DNA from: Turnera subulata
Taxonomy: Eukaryota; Streptophyta; Magnoliopsida; Malpighiales; Passifloraceae
DNA length: 64,000 nucleotides
NCBI GenBank assembly: GCA_028386065.3
Contig: JAKUCV010006754.1
Location: 31,460 to 95,459 of the forward strand
Direction: 5' to 3'
Every line of letters begins with the position of its first letter. Position 1 is the stretch's first letter. Positions 48,754 through 60,347 of this stretch are shown here, one piece after another. Both the position numbers and the translations under genes were made by a program. The notes below the pieces were generated by a model that did not search any database, was not told the origin of the DNA, and saw only the letters and a program-made list of their open reading frames with translations.

Positions 48754-49318
48754 AAAGTCTAATCCAGCATGGATGGGTTAAGCTGAATTCAGATGGTGCT
48801 GTCCAACGAAACACCTCATGTTCGGCAGCAGGGGGCCTATTTCGAAACTGGTTGGGGGAGTGGCTTGGAGGGTTCTGTTTCAATGTGGGTAATTGCTCTC
48901 CCATGGATGCGGAACTTTGGGGTCTTTTTGTGGGTCTGTCGAGGGCGTGGGAGATGGATTTTCGCTACCTTGAGGTTGAGATTGATGCAATGCAGGTCCT
49001 CACTGCTTTGCAGCAGCAAGATGTCCAGAACAGGCGTCATTCGGCACTTCTACGAGCTGCCCAGGACCTAATCAACCGTAGTTGGCAGATTCGGCTTAAG
49101 CATGTTTTCAGAGAAGCAAATGGTTGTGCTGATTTCTTGGCCAAGTTGGCTTTTACTTTTCCCTTAGGTGTTTCTCATCTTGTTCAACCCCCAGGGGGCT
49201 GTCTACCTTTGTTATTTTCAGATGCAAGCGGCATTTCTGCTCCGCAGCCTTTGTATCCAACTGTTTGATTAATGAAATTTATCGTTCTCTTCAAAAAAAA
49301 AAAGTCTAATCCAGCATG
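48754..49318 (+). mobile_element. 5'-truncated LINE insertion with 18-bp target duplication
   Basis: AAAGTCTAATCCAGCATG occurs at 48754-48771 and again at 49301-49318. Between them lie about 530 bp that start with the RNase H motif GWVKLNSDGA and continue to 49268 with AELWGLFVGL and GCADFLAKLAF, then a short 3' UTR and an A-run. This is the C-terminal RNase H domain of a plant L1-type LINE ORF2. The third acidic block reads VEIDAMQ where EGD is usual. Reverse transcription evidently stopped just inside the domain. The perfect target duplication marks the insertion as recent. Confidence 0.9.
48785..49268 (+). pseudogene. LINE RNase H domain fragment
   Basis: The open frame from about 48785 to 49268 holds SDGAVQRN, then GGLFRNWLGEWLGGFCFN, AELWGLF, and REANGCADFLAKLAF. 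It has no start codon of its own near the beginning and no promoter is visible, so it is not expected to make protein. Confidence 0.8.
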
Positions 49319-49640
49319 TCTATCACTATCTTGACAAGCTTTGCTTGTTATTTTTTTAAAAGAACTACTTTGAATGAATTTTTGTGTTTTGGAAAATTTG
49401 CATAGTTTTTTTTTTTTTCCTAACCGCTTAGAGATAAGAGATGTATCTAATGCTTGCAAAGTTTTTGACAAAATATACTTTCAATTATATTGAGATTGTG
49501 TGTGAGAGAGAAACCATTCAAACGTTTGTTAAACATAAATTCTAAATCAGTACTGTGATTGAAAACAGTAATGCATGAAAGAGAAGATCCACTCTCGAAC
49601 TACAGGCGATTTCCAGCATTATATATATATTTCTCCAACC
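49319..49640. other. 3' flank of RBX1
   Basis: AT-rich with a T-run at about 49408-49419; nothing else recognised. Confidence 0.3.
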
Positions 49641-49685
49641 GAACTTCTGAAATTCCTATGGCTATCCACTATTATCCGTAGTAGT
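49641..49685 (-). repeat. Degenerate copy of the last RBX1 exon
   Basis: On the minus strand, directly downstream of the RBX1 stop, the sequence TACGGATAATAGTGGATAG...GGAATTTCAGAAG mirrors the real last exon (ACAGATAACAGTGAATGG, then GAATTTCAGAAG). It includes the splice-acceptor-like end but has acquired stops and a 5-6 base insertion. Confidence 0.7.
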
Positions 49686-50705
<1,020 letters not shown>

Positions 50706-50897
50706 AGTAGCTCTCCTCTTTCTTCGAATGCAATAGGAGCTGCTAAATAATTAAAAGACACATGCCCTGCTATTCCTTTATATGTATTATATATATACAA
50801 TAGCATTAAACCCTCGCGTTGCTTCGGATCGTAAATATTTTTTAAATTTTTTTAAAATATCCAATAATGGCATATATACTTCTGTGGCTAAAATTTT

Positions 50898-50934
<37 letters not shown>

Positions 50935-51281
50935 GTATTAAATGTTTATTCTCTAAGTTTAAATTAGTTGGTTTGTTAAATCAACTTAGCCATAATTTTC
51001 AGAACATGAACATTTTTTTTTGAGAGGAATCAATGACTCCATAAACTCATATTTAACTCACACTTTTAGTAGTGTTTTTTTACTATTAATCTTTTAATTA
51101 ACAAATATTTCATTTTGTTAACATCCTTTTCTTTGTCTCACGTCCTACTTAATAAAACATTCCTATATCAACTTTAATATTTTTAATAGATTTTTCTTGG
51201 TTAGCTAATTAATTATAAATCAAAAAAATTAATGATTGTTATATTTTCCTACTGATGCACCCAATACGAATCCCCTTGGGA
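50706..51281. other. Upstream region of RBX1
   Basis: Contains the presumed RBX1 promoter and an (AT)n run at about 50899-50930. Nothing else recognised before the solo LTR. Confidence 0.4.
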
Positions 51282-51286
51282 TGTAG

Positions 51287-54135
51287 TGAAACGCCCCGAC
51301 CCGAATTTACCGAACACAGTAAACACGAGCCGGAACTGTGACAACCCAACCAAAATAAACCCAAGCATACAGTGTAAACAATAATAACTCGGCCCAACAA
51401 TAAAATATCATAATTGGCCCAATGGCCCAACAATAACAAAAGCAGTGCACAGCGGAAGACTTAAAGACTCACTAACACTGTATGCATATATGCAAACTAT
51501 GGATCCGAGCCCTGTCCAAGGGATAACGCTGCAGCCTGTCTGGAATGCACCAAGCCTGTACATGAAACAACTCAACCTACGGGATAAAAGCCCGCAGGTG
51601 AGGGGTGAGTCCGAAGTGCTCACGACAATGGAAAGATGATCAATATGGACACTAAAAATTACTCAAGGTCAACCAAACCAAAAGACCCGACCCAAAACTG
51701 AAAAGACTCAAATAAAATCAATTATCCAATTTTTATCTTTCCGGGCCCCGTCACGGATAAGCTAGGGTCGTACCAGGTTATCAACCTGTTCCTGGTGCCA
51801 GATCAAAAAGAACCCGGGATCAACATCCCAATATCAAACTCAGGGATCAACATCCCAATCAAACCGGCATCAACATGCCCATCACAAGTAACCCAGATCA
51901 TGGCACCACAAAACAGTCACAAACCATCCGGTCGTACCTCTACTTACCACGTGACAATTATATTACCGTCATTAAAAACCAACTCACAGGGATCGACATC
52001 CCTAACCAAAGTACCGAGGATCGACATCCTCATCACAATTCATTAATTATTCCATTATATTTATTCCAAAGAACACAGAAAGTCGACACGGGGATAAACA
52101 TCCCAAAAATACCAAAATACCAAATACTGGGATAAACATCCCGACAACAATCAAGACCACGGGATAAACATCCCGAACCAACCACAGCAAACGCAATACT
52201 CAACAGTGCAACAATCCACAAAACAAATTACCGAGTAATATAGGCACATATTGAAGGAAATCCATCCTCACCTTGGCCGATTACTCAACTTCGGAAACTA
52301 TGACCGGTCCGACGCCGGCTCCTCGGGAAACTGCCCGATATCCAAACCTATACCACAAGACAATATACACTCACATAAATGCACATATTCGGTATACTAT
52401 GATGCCTCTACTGCGAAATATACCCATCCCGATTCTTATCTGATATTATTATCTTTTATCGAAAATAATTAACCATACGTATTTCCGAATATAATTTCGG
52501 TACCATACTTAATTAAAACTCTCTTTTCAAACTATATTTTCATAAAATAATTATAATTTCCCAAAATTATAATTACTATAATTTTTCTGGAAATTATGTC
52601 ATTTGTATATATATTTTCCAAAACATTATTATTATTTTTTTTCAAAAAACTATTTACCATAATATAATTACTAATTATTATTATATTAGGAAACTATATT
52701 TTCAGTAAACATTATTATATAAATTTATTTTTCTGAAAATAAATACGAATTATAAATATATATATTTACATTTTCCAAGGTAAGATACTTTTCCAAATAA
52801 TTACGTTATCAAAATAATTATATATTTCAGAAATATAAATCATTTATACCATAATTACATATTTTCCAAAAAGTACCAGTTACCATAATTTTACAGGAAA
52901 TTAATAATGTATTTATAATTTTCAGAAATTATATATACAATATTTATCTTTTTTCTAATTACATATAATAACATTTTTCAAAACAAAACATAATTATCAG
53001 GATATATATATATACAACATTTTCCCTAAAATCATAAATCATACTGTCTATATTTTTCTCTAAGTAAATATATTTTTTTCTGAAAATTAAATACCAGTAA
53101 TTATATGAACAGATATATATATATATATAATTTTTAAAAAATAACAAACCAACTCGGATCCAACCCAGGAGGCGCGACCCGGGAAGGAAACGGTCTGCAA
53201 CCGGATCTGGCTCACCTCGACGACGGCGGCGGCGCGAGCTCGAGGAGGAAGGTGTCGCGAGGCTGGCGAGGTGGAGGCGACTCCAGGACAGCGGCAGGGA
53301 GGACGCGGCGGCGACGGCAGAAGGAGCAGGAGGCGGAGGAAGGGGACCCGTTGGATCTTCGTCGGGTCAACGCCTCTGGACGGCGCGTCCGGCGGCGGAA
53401 ATGCACGGGATCAGCGGCTTCGAGATCGCCATGGCCCGGCGACTCCGACGAAGGTGGTGGTGCAGCGAGGGGAGGCCGGGAACGGCGGCGAGTGTACAGT
53501 GGCAGAGGCGCTGGGTAAGGTGGCTACTGTTCCTCTTTTTTTCCTTCCATTTTCTTTCCTTTTTTTTCTATTTTCTGTATTTCCTTTCTTTTTTTTCTAT
53601 TTCCGATTTTCCTCTTTTTTTCATAATTTTTTTTCCTCTTTCTTTTCCCTCTCTTCTTTTTTTTTTCTTGTTTTTTTCTGATTTTTCTCTTTTTTTTCCT
53701 TTTTCTCTCCTTTCTTTTTCTTTTCTCTCTTTTTTCTTTTTCCTCTCCTTTTCTCTCTTTCTTTTTTTTCTCTTCCTCTCCCGGCTGCCTCCTGCTGATC
53801 CTCATTTTATAACATGTTAATTACTATTTAACATGTGATTAACAATAATGCAGTTCGTCTGCATTACGGACGAATCCGATCCGGTCCAGAAAATAACAGA
53901 TACCTCCTTAGTTGTTTTCCGGTGTGATTTTCTGAGAAATTCCGAAACCCGAAAAATACCAACTTAGGTTCGAAAAATCCGCGGGAAAATCACGAGCGCG
54001 GGAAAACTCTCGGTTTCGAAAAACGACTCCCGATTTACCTTGAATTAATTACCCAAGATTAATTCAACAGTAAATCACGGTAAATAGACTTTTACAGTCC
54101 GGTAAAAATCCAAAATTTTTACCCGGGCTGTTACA
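51287..54135 (-). mobile_element. Solo LTR, 2.85 kb, same family as the 55-63 kb element
   Basis: On the minus strand it runs from TGTAACAGCCCGGG to CGGGTCGGGGCGTTTCA, and TGTAG duplications flank it (51282-51286 and 54136-54140). Its first about 270 bases and its 3' part (from TATTCGGAATACGTA onward, through TCCGCTGTGC to the end) match the LTRs at 55148 and 60348, so it is the same family. The central core is different: the sense strand is purine-rich at about 53525-53800, where the other LTR is pyrimidine-rich. No interior sequence is present. Confidence 0.88.
51815..52174. repeat. Array of GGGATnnACATCCC palindromes
   Basis: Eight short imperfect palindromes such as gggatcaacatccc, ggcatcaacatgcc, gggatcgacatccc, aggatcgacatcct and gggataaacatccc occur within about 360 bp at irregular spacing (20-110 bp). 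Stems covary in places (GGGAT/ATCCC, GGCAT/ATGCC, AGGAT/ATCCT), suggesting hairpin or dimer-site constraint. Confidence 0.7.
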
Positions 54136-54140
54136 TGTAG

Positions 54141-55142
54141 ATTGCACATCGGTACCAATTTTGATAGTCTTCATCCCATTAACTTAGCTTTATTCCTCGC
54201 CCACTAAAAAAACCACTCACTGGTACGTCATAATGGATTTAGAAAAGATCAATATAAAAGAAATAATTACACCCCCATAACAAATGAGGTAATTACACCT
54301 TACAACTAATCAAGAAATAATTGCAGGGTCTATAATTTAGAGGATTCTATAATTAGCTAAACACATAATAACTTATCTCAATCTCTTAAGTTCATGTAAT
54401 ATAATTATTGAAAAAATTATCATAATTAATTCTCATGAATTCCAAGAAAAAATATTAAAAACATGGCACAAGATTAATTTGAATACTAAATCCAATATTA
54501 TTGAGAAAAAGATCAAACCTTTTATATTATAAAAGCTTCATGAATCACGGGAAACTATTATTTTCTCCCCACTAATTAATTTACTACCAGTTTCATGTCA
54601 TATCTTTCTTTAGAATGACTTGGTTTGACATTATAAGTATGTTTATTATGATTTTAAAAAATATTAATTATGTCTAAAAATATAAACAATATGTTGGAAA
54701 AAAAATTACCTTAAAGGATGCAGTTGGAAAACATTGTTCAATATAAATAGGAAAAGATTTTGACAGAAAAAAAAATCGATAGATAGAGAAATAGCACCAC
54801 TTACGAAGACTTAATTTAATTGCTATTATTTTTTTTAAAAAAAAGACGGAGAGTTGCCATGGATTTTTACAAAACCATCTCCAAAACTTCATTATATCAA
54901 TTTTAGTGGATACCACACACTAAAGTTGGTACAAGGTTGCTGGGATGTCACGTCCGAAAACTCTCTTGCGCCAACTTTAATTCCCAAAACTCTATTGCAC
55001 CAACATTAATTACAATACTAAGTAAAAAGGATATATTTAAAAATACTTTAAAATTATTAGGACTAAATATGATAATTTTATAAAAGAAGAGCCAAAATTG
55101 GTATTAAAATTTTTTGGGCCATTCATGTTAGACTTACCTTTG
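54141..55142. other. AT-rich spacer between two LTR insertions
   Basis: About 1 kb without genes. A small imperfect duplication (aaaactctcttgcgccaac / aaaactctattgcaccaac) is at about 54958-55010. Confidence 0.35.
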
Positions 55143-55147
55143 GTGTA

Positions 55148-57850
55148 TGTAACAGCCCGGGAAAATTTTTTGATTTTTACCGGGACTGTAGAAGTCGTTT
55201 TACCGTGATTTACTGTTGAATTAATCTTGGGTAATTAATTCAAGGTAAATCGGGAGTCGTTTTACGAAACCGAGAGTTTTCCCGCGCTCGGAAGTATTTT
55301 CCTAACTAACCGAGCCTCGGTTTTCAGTTCCGAGAGTTGGTCGATGCTCTGGAGGATTAATCGGACTTTCCAAGCCCAAGTCATATTTTTGGACTCGGGA
55401 CGGAAAATTACGATCTCGCCCCTGTCCTCTTCCTTTTCTTCTTTTCTTTTTCTCTTTTCCTTTTCTCTTTTCTTTCCCTTTTCTCTTCTTCTCCCTGTCG
55501 TCTTCCTTTCTCCCGCCCGTGACGCCGCCGCCTGCCCCACCTTCCCTTGCCTTCTCACCCATGACCCGTTACCCCCCCTATCCTTGTCTTCATCTTCTCT
55601 TTCCCCTCCTTATTTTCCTGCTTCTCTTTCTTCTCTTCTCCATCAACAAACACACACCACACCACCCGCTGCCACCGCCACCAACACAAGCCGCCACCTC
55701 CTCTCTTCCTTTTCTTCTCCCTCCTACCGCCGGCGAGACCACCACGACCACCTGCCGCCTCTTCTCCTCGTGGTCGCGCCGTCCTCCATCGCACCTTGCC
55801 GCCTGTCGCCGCTGCAAGACAACCGCCTCGCTGCTCGGACGAAGCTGACCCGTTGCAGACCCGGAAGCACCTTCGCCGACCTGCCTTCTTTCGCCGCCTG
55901 CAGCCGCGCCTTGCCTCGCTTCCTCGCCACCCACGACGACTGACCGCCCCTGCTGCTCGCCTGCTCGCCGCCTGCCGCGTCTCGTCACCTGCCACCTCGT
56001 TCTCCCGCGCCGCCGCCTGCATACAAAGGTAAGGGTGACGACCCGTTTGTGAAGGGACGGGTCGGGTCGACCCGCGAGACTGGGCTGGGTTTGAGTTTAA
56101 TATATATATATATATATATATCTATAATCTGTAAAAAAAGGGTATATGGGATACATCTATTTTCTAAGGAATATAAATACATAGTAATTTTATAAATATA
56201 AATAAAGTAATTATTTTGACAATATAATTGTTTGGAAAATATATATACATATGTTATAATTTCCAGAAAAATTATGGTAATTATTATTTTGGAAAAAATA
56301 TATATTATTTTATAAAAATATTTTGAAAAGAATTTTAATTAAAGTATGGTACCGAAATTATATTCGGAATACGTACGGTAAATATTTTCGGTAAATGGAA
56401 ATAATAAGGGATAAGAATCGGGATGGGTTATTACGCAGTTTGGCATCATAGAGTACCGAATATATGCATTTATGTGTATGCATTGTTTTGTTGTATAGGT
56501 TGTGATATCGAGCAGATCCTGTGGAACCGGCTTTGGAACCTGTTGAGGATTCCGTATTTGATGATTGGCTAAGGTGAGGTTAAGTAAATATTTATTTACA
56601 TCCCGTGATATCAAGTTGCTGTTTGTTTACTGTGTCCAATGATGCTGGTATGATACTTTGTGGCTGTGTATGGTTTGTTGTGTGATGAATTATGTTGATA
56701 ATTATTGCCATCGATGTTGTTGAGAATATTGCTACTGTTGAGTTGTTGACTATATGTGACATTGCTGGTGTGAAGCCTTGTGGCAGTGTATGGTTGTCGT
56801 GTGAGGTATTAAGTTGATAATTGTTGCCGTTGATGTTGTTGAAATTATTGTTGCTGTTGATATAATTGATGATGTTGGAATTGTGGATATAAGTAAGACT
56901 ATTGTTGTTGTTGACTGTTAGAATTGTGTGAGTTGAGTACCGGGGGTACTATTATGTGATGACAGTTTGGTATTGGATATTATCCAGACGAGCGGAGAGG
57001 CTGCGAGCCTGCTCGGGATAACGAGAAAATGGTTGGACGATAGAAATGTAGTAACTAGTCGAGGGGAAAGAAAATAATAAAATGGAAACACCTAGACATC
57101 TAGTAAGTCACAGTTAAATGTTGGAACAACCAGATGGTAGTCTTAGATTATGGTGCTGGGGGAGAGTTAGTGGCTGGTGCCTGCTCCCTGTCTGTACCAA
57201 GTTATTGTTATTGTTTGGGCACTGGGGGAGAGTTAGTGGTTGGTCCTGCTCCCTGTCTGTGCCAGTTTTACGTGGAGGTACCAGGGCGGGGTCCACGGGC
57301 TAGCTAGCTTGACTACCAGGCGACGGTCATCATTTAACTTGTGATAGGGGCCCTGATAATAAAATTGGAATAGCGTGTCTGGAATCACCAGTGTGTACTT
57401 AAGGTTCATGAGAACCTTGGTTAATTGTTGTGTTGTGACTTGGAATAGTTACGGTGTATGTATATGTATATTTGCTTATGGGTTTACCCGGTGGGCACTT
57501 CGGACTCACCCCTCACCTGCGGGCTTTCATCCCGTAGGTTGAGATATTTGTGGTTCAGGTATATTGCATTCCAGACAGGCTACGGCGTTATCCCTTGGAC
57601 AGGACTCGGATCCATTAGTTGCATCATGGGTTGCATACAGAGTCATTGTGAGTCGTTAAGTCTTCCGCTGTGCATATTATTATTTTTGTTGGGCCATTGG
57701 GCCGATTTTATTATTAATGATGTTTGTTATTTGGGCCGTTGGGGGCCGAGTTGTTGTTGTACACACTGTATGTTGAGTTATGTTGGGTTGGGTCGTCACA
57801 GTTCCGGTACGTGTTTACTGTGTACGGTAAATACGGGTCGGGGCGTCTCA
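55148..57850 (+). repeat. 5' LTR of the large element, 2.7 kb
   Basis: Order: conserved start, pyrimidine tract (about 55428-55510), GC-rich block (to about 56020) with a strong donor-like AAAG|GTAAGG, (AT)n, AT-rich part, then a GT-rich part. Compared with the 3' LTR it lacks about 337 bp after position 56098, with one breakpoint in an (AT)n run. By eye there are about 11 substitutions in the first 290 bp against the 3' LTR, mostly transitions. Confidence 0.9.
56023..56034 (+). promoter_or_regulatory. Splice-donor-like site in the 5' LTR
   Basis: ACAAAG|GTAAGG is a near-consensus plant donor at the border of a GC-rich block and an AT-rich block; an acceptor-like gttgtatag occurs at about 56504. 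The same donor is at 61227/61228 in the other LTR. Use in splicing is inference. Confidence 0.35.
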
Positions 57851-57853
57851 TTT

Positions 57854-57865
57854 TGGTAGCGGAGC
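57854..57865 (+). promoter_or_regulatory. Primer-binding site of the large element
   Basis: TGGTAGCGGAGC lies three bases after the LTR end and is the same 12-mer as in the Copia PBS at 43476-43487. It is methionine-tRNA-like. About 100 bp further on, ATGGATCCAGTC at 57965 opens only a 7-codon frame, possibly a vestige of gag. Confidence 0.7.
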
Positions 57866-58184
57866 GGGCGTTAGGTCTTGTTGGGTAGTCTATGTGTGTT
57901 GTTGTCTTGTTTGCATAGTTCGCTCCAGCTGTTATTTATTTTATATCATTTAGTTAGTGCATTATGGATCCAGTCAAGGGACGCTAGCTGTCGCGGAACA
58001 TACACATAAGAGGTAATGATGCCAAATATGCGAAAATACAAATATTATAAATATTGCTAATATTTTGATACAAAGGGAATATTAATATATTGATTGCGAA
58101 CAGAAATATTACATTGATATTTTATTAAAAAAAAGGAAGAAATAATACATTGATTTTTGATATTTTATAAAAATAGAAATACAA

Positions 58185-58868
58185 TTAACGGTTCGCAACG
58201 ACGTTGACAAGGAAGCTGTTTGCGTCACTGTTAACGTTGACCGTGACTCTGTCGCTCCACGAGAACCACATGCCGCCTCTGTCGCGCTGGCCAGGAATCT
58301 CGAACCGGTTAGCTTGTGGGAACCGGAGTGGGATGAGACCATGATCGTCTCGTGGTTGCCACTGTGTCTCCGTCAGAAGAACCATGTTCGGTTTGTACTG
58401 GTTCTTCAAGTCCCTCAGGGTTCGCGAGAACTCCTGAGCACGTCTTGCCACTCCTCTGCAGTTCCACACCAGTAGCCGTACCTTTGGCCAGGTTGGAGGT
58501 AGCCGAGTCATTCTGGGTATGCTCTGGGCTGTCATGGAGAGCTGGTAGTAAGCGCCTTGCTCCACAGTCTGGCAAGTGGACTCCAGGTTGAACTCTTGAA
58601 GCCTATCCGAGATGAAGAACATCACGGAGTTTGCTGAGCCGTAGTAGGAGGTCCTCAGAGTGCCGCGATCTTCTAGGAAGAACACCTCTTCCATGGGAGT
58701 GACGAAGAACCGCGACGAGTAGAGCTCGTCGACGAAAACTAGACGTGGCATTCTGCCGAGCTCGTTCGGTAACTCTTCAGCGCGTTCGTTGACCATGCTG
58801 TAAGCCAGTCGGTTCCTTCTGCCAAGATTGGCACCTTCGACGAAGAAGACGGATGAAGGAGCAGGCAT
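58185..58868 (-). CDS. Antisense ORF with C-terminal truncated LINE-type endonuclease domain
   Basis: 227 residues, antisense to the retroelement that contains it. Residues 1-128 (MPAPSSVFFVEGANLGRRNR onward) match nothing I recognise. From residue 130, VRLLVWNCRGVARRAQEF and NMVLLTETQ resemble the N-terminus of LINE endonucleases of the EEP family: Asn136 and Glu167 sit at the first two catalytic positions, and DRGGMWFSW resembles the following GGL/W block. The frame ends there, so the later Asp and His catalytic residues are absent and nuclease activity is not expected. A TATA box (TATAAAAG, 58966-58973) stands 97 bp upstream of the ATG on the same strand. It may be a chimeric captured fragment; expression is not shown. 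Confidence 0.55.
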   Translation of the reverse strand: MPAPSSVFFVEGANLGRRNRLAYSMVNERAEELPNELGRMPRLVFVDELYSSRFFVTPMEEVFFLEDRGTLRTSYYGSANSVMFFISDRLQEFNLESTCQTVEQGAYYQLSMTAQSIPRMTRLPPTWPKVRLLVWNCRGVARRAQEFSRTLRDLKNQYKPNMVLLTETQWQPRDDHGLIPLRFPQANRFEIPGQRDRGGMWFSWSDRVTVNVNSDANSFLVNVVANR

Positions 58869-59784
58869 TTTGTTTGGACGTGTGGGGTTTTGTTTTACGA
58901 TTTTTGTGTTTTCTTTTGCCTCAGCGTTTTGTATGCTTTTGATAATTTACACATCACCGCTCCTTCTTTTATACACCTATGGGGAGCGTGTTTATTGTTT
59001 TCGATTTTCAAGATTTGCTTTTTGAATTTTACGGTTGTTGTATTTAATGCTTTGTCAATTTACGCATTTTTCGGACTGCCATGCCAGAGTTTTTCAGCCT
59101 TTTCCATCTCATGATTTCCTTTCGCTCTGGCTACCTTGTCTTTTCTTTTCATGGTTTTTCTATATTTTTCTGCATCTTTTATCACATGAATCCGTGACCG
59201 TTGAGGCTAGACAGATGGGGCCGTATCTCGAGTAGAGCGCATGTGCGACAAGCTCACAGCTGTTCAGACATCGTGGAGAGATACGAGCCTTGACAGACGT
59301 TTTGGCTCATGTGGAATTTTTGAACAAGTGGGTAACGTGTCTTTCGAGGGACACAGGACATTCCCGCAATCATCGCCTTGCCAGTTAACAGATATCTTCT
59401 TCACGAGGTTAACCGACGTCACCGTCAACTGTACGTGTCACGTTTCTCAGGATTGAGAATGGACACGACCGAACTAGAGCGTCGAGCATGAAAACATATC
59501 TTGTTTAATTTCTTTTTGTTTTGATTTTGGTTAAACGAGTTTTGCTTCGTTTTTAATTTCTTTATGTTGGTTATAATTTGTTTTATCGGTCCTGTTTTTA
59601 ACGTCATCACGTTCGATTTTATTTTCATTCATGACGGTTTTGTTATGTTTTAAATATTTTGCTTTTCAGTTAAATATGATTAATCATATCTTAATAAGAG
59701 AATTCATAATATAAAAATTTGATTATAAAAAGGAAATTTATTTATTAATTTCATAATAAGGTTTTACAACAGAGAGGAAGTACT
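58869..59784. other. Interior of the large element between the antisense ORFs
   Basis: T-rich on the plus strand. Plus-strand frames at 58828-59235 are T-rich and lack motifs; nothing else recognised. Confidence 0.35.
58966..58973 (-). promoter_or_regulatory. TATA box upstream of the antisense endonuclease-like ORF
   Basis: TATAAAAG in minus-strand orientation, 97 bp before the ATG at 58868. Confidence 0.4.
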
Positions 59785-60162
59785 CTAAGGAGCTACTTGC
59801 TTCTCTAAGTCTTTTACAAGTTGCTGGACGTTCCTCAGGTGAGGGAAGAGCTCCGCGCACGCCAGTTCAATTTGTGCCACCGCCGAGCTGATCTTCCTCA
59901 GGGAGACGTTCAGCTGCGTCAACTTCTGCTGTGGTGTGCTGCTTTCAGCTACCGCCTTGCCCTTCTTGTCCTCAGCTTTCTTGCCGGCACGCTTCTTCCG
60001 TCGCTTTGGGGAGACCACCATGTGCTCCTCCAGACCGATGATGTTGGTCTTGAACCGCTTCTTCGGAGGCTCTTCATCGGAGCTTGTCGGGAAAGCAGTG
60101 CCACCGATGTAGTTGTTGTTCTCGGAGTCTGAGGTCGTTCGAGAACGGAGTGGAGAGTCCAT
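59785..60162 (-). CDS. Antisense ORF, small basic protein with nuclear-localisation-like clusters
   Basis: 125 residues from the ATG at 60162 (MDSPLRSRTTSDSENNNY). The frame is open further upstream to 60300, but the ATG at 60162 is preferred because a TATA box (TATAAATA) lies 34 bp before it. Residues about 33-38 PPKKRFK and about 52-72 with PKRRKKRAGKKAED are classic nuclear-localisation-like basic clusters. The C-terminal about 45 residues (QQKLTQLNVSLRKISSAVAQ onward) have heptad-like hydrophobics and probably form a helix. The N-terminus is Ser/Glu-rich. I do not recognise the family. It sits just inside the polypurine tract of the host element, on the opposite strand. Confidence 0.5.
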   Translation of the reverse strand: MDSPLRSRTTSDSENNNYIGGTAFPTSSDEEPPKKRFKTNIIGLEEHMVVSPKRRKKRAGKKAEDKKGKAVAESSTPQQKLTQLNVSLRKISSAVAQIELACAELFPHLRNVQQLVKDLEKQVAP

Positions 60163-60196
60163 GACTGAGAGTGAATGTCTCAGCTGTGAGGTTTGG

Positions 60197-60204
60197 TATT
60201 TATA
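60197..60204 (-). promoter_or_regulatory. TATA box of the small antisense ORF
   Basis: TATAAATA on the minus strand, 34 bp before the ATG at 60162. Spacing would give a very short leader. Confidence 0.45.
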
Positions 60205-60328
60205 AGCGGATGAGATGTCGCTTAAGGGTATAAGCGGTATCTCATGTTGAGGTTGGACACCTGGCAGAGTGTGCCAGAAGCTTATCGTGGTAGGACCCAC
60301 GGATAAGACAGAATTTCGGGGACGAAAT

Positions 60329-60347
60329 TCTTTTTAAGGGGGTAGAA
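60329..60347 (+). promoter_or_regulatory. Polypurine tract of the large element
   Basis: TTTTTAAGGGGGTAGAA immediately precedes the 3' LTR start TGTAACAG. Confidence 0.8.

Noticed and set aside
51815..52174. CRISPR-like array of short palindromes
   Set aside because: Irregular spacing, diverged units, plant LTR context; not CRISPR.
53252..53820. Arg-rich and Phe/Ser-rich frames in the solo LTR
   Set aside because: Products of GC-rich and pyrimidine-rich tracts; not shared with the other LTRs of the family.
55344..55943. 199-residue frame in the 5' LTR, with a related frame in the 3' LTR (60484-61047)
   Set aside because: The two copies are alike because LTRs are copies of each other; the reading frame differs between them through an indel, so there is no sign of coding constraint.
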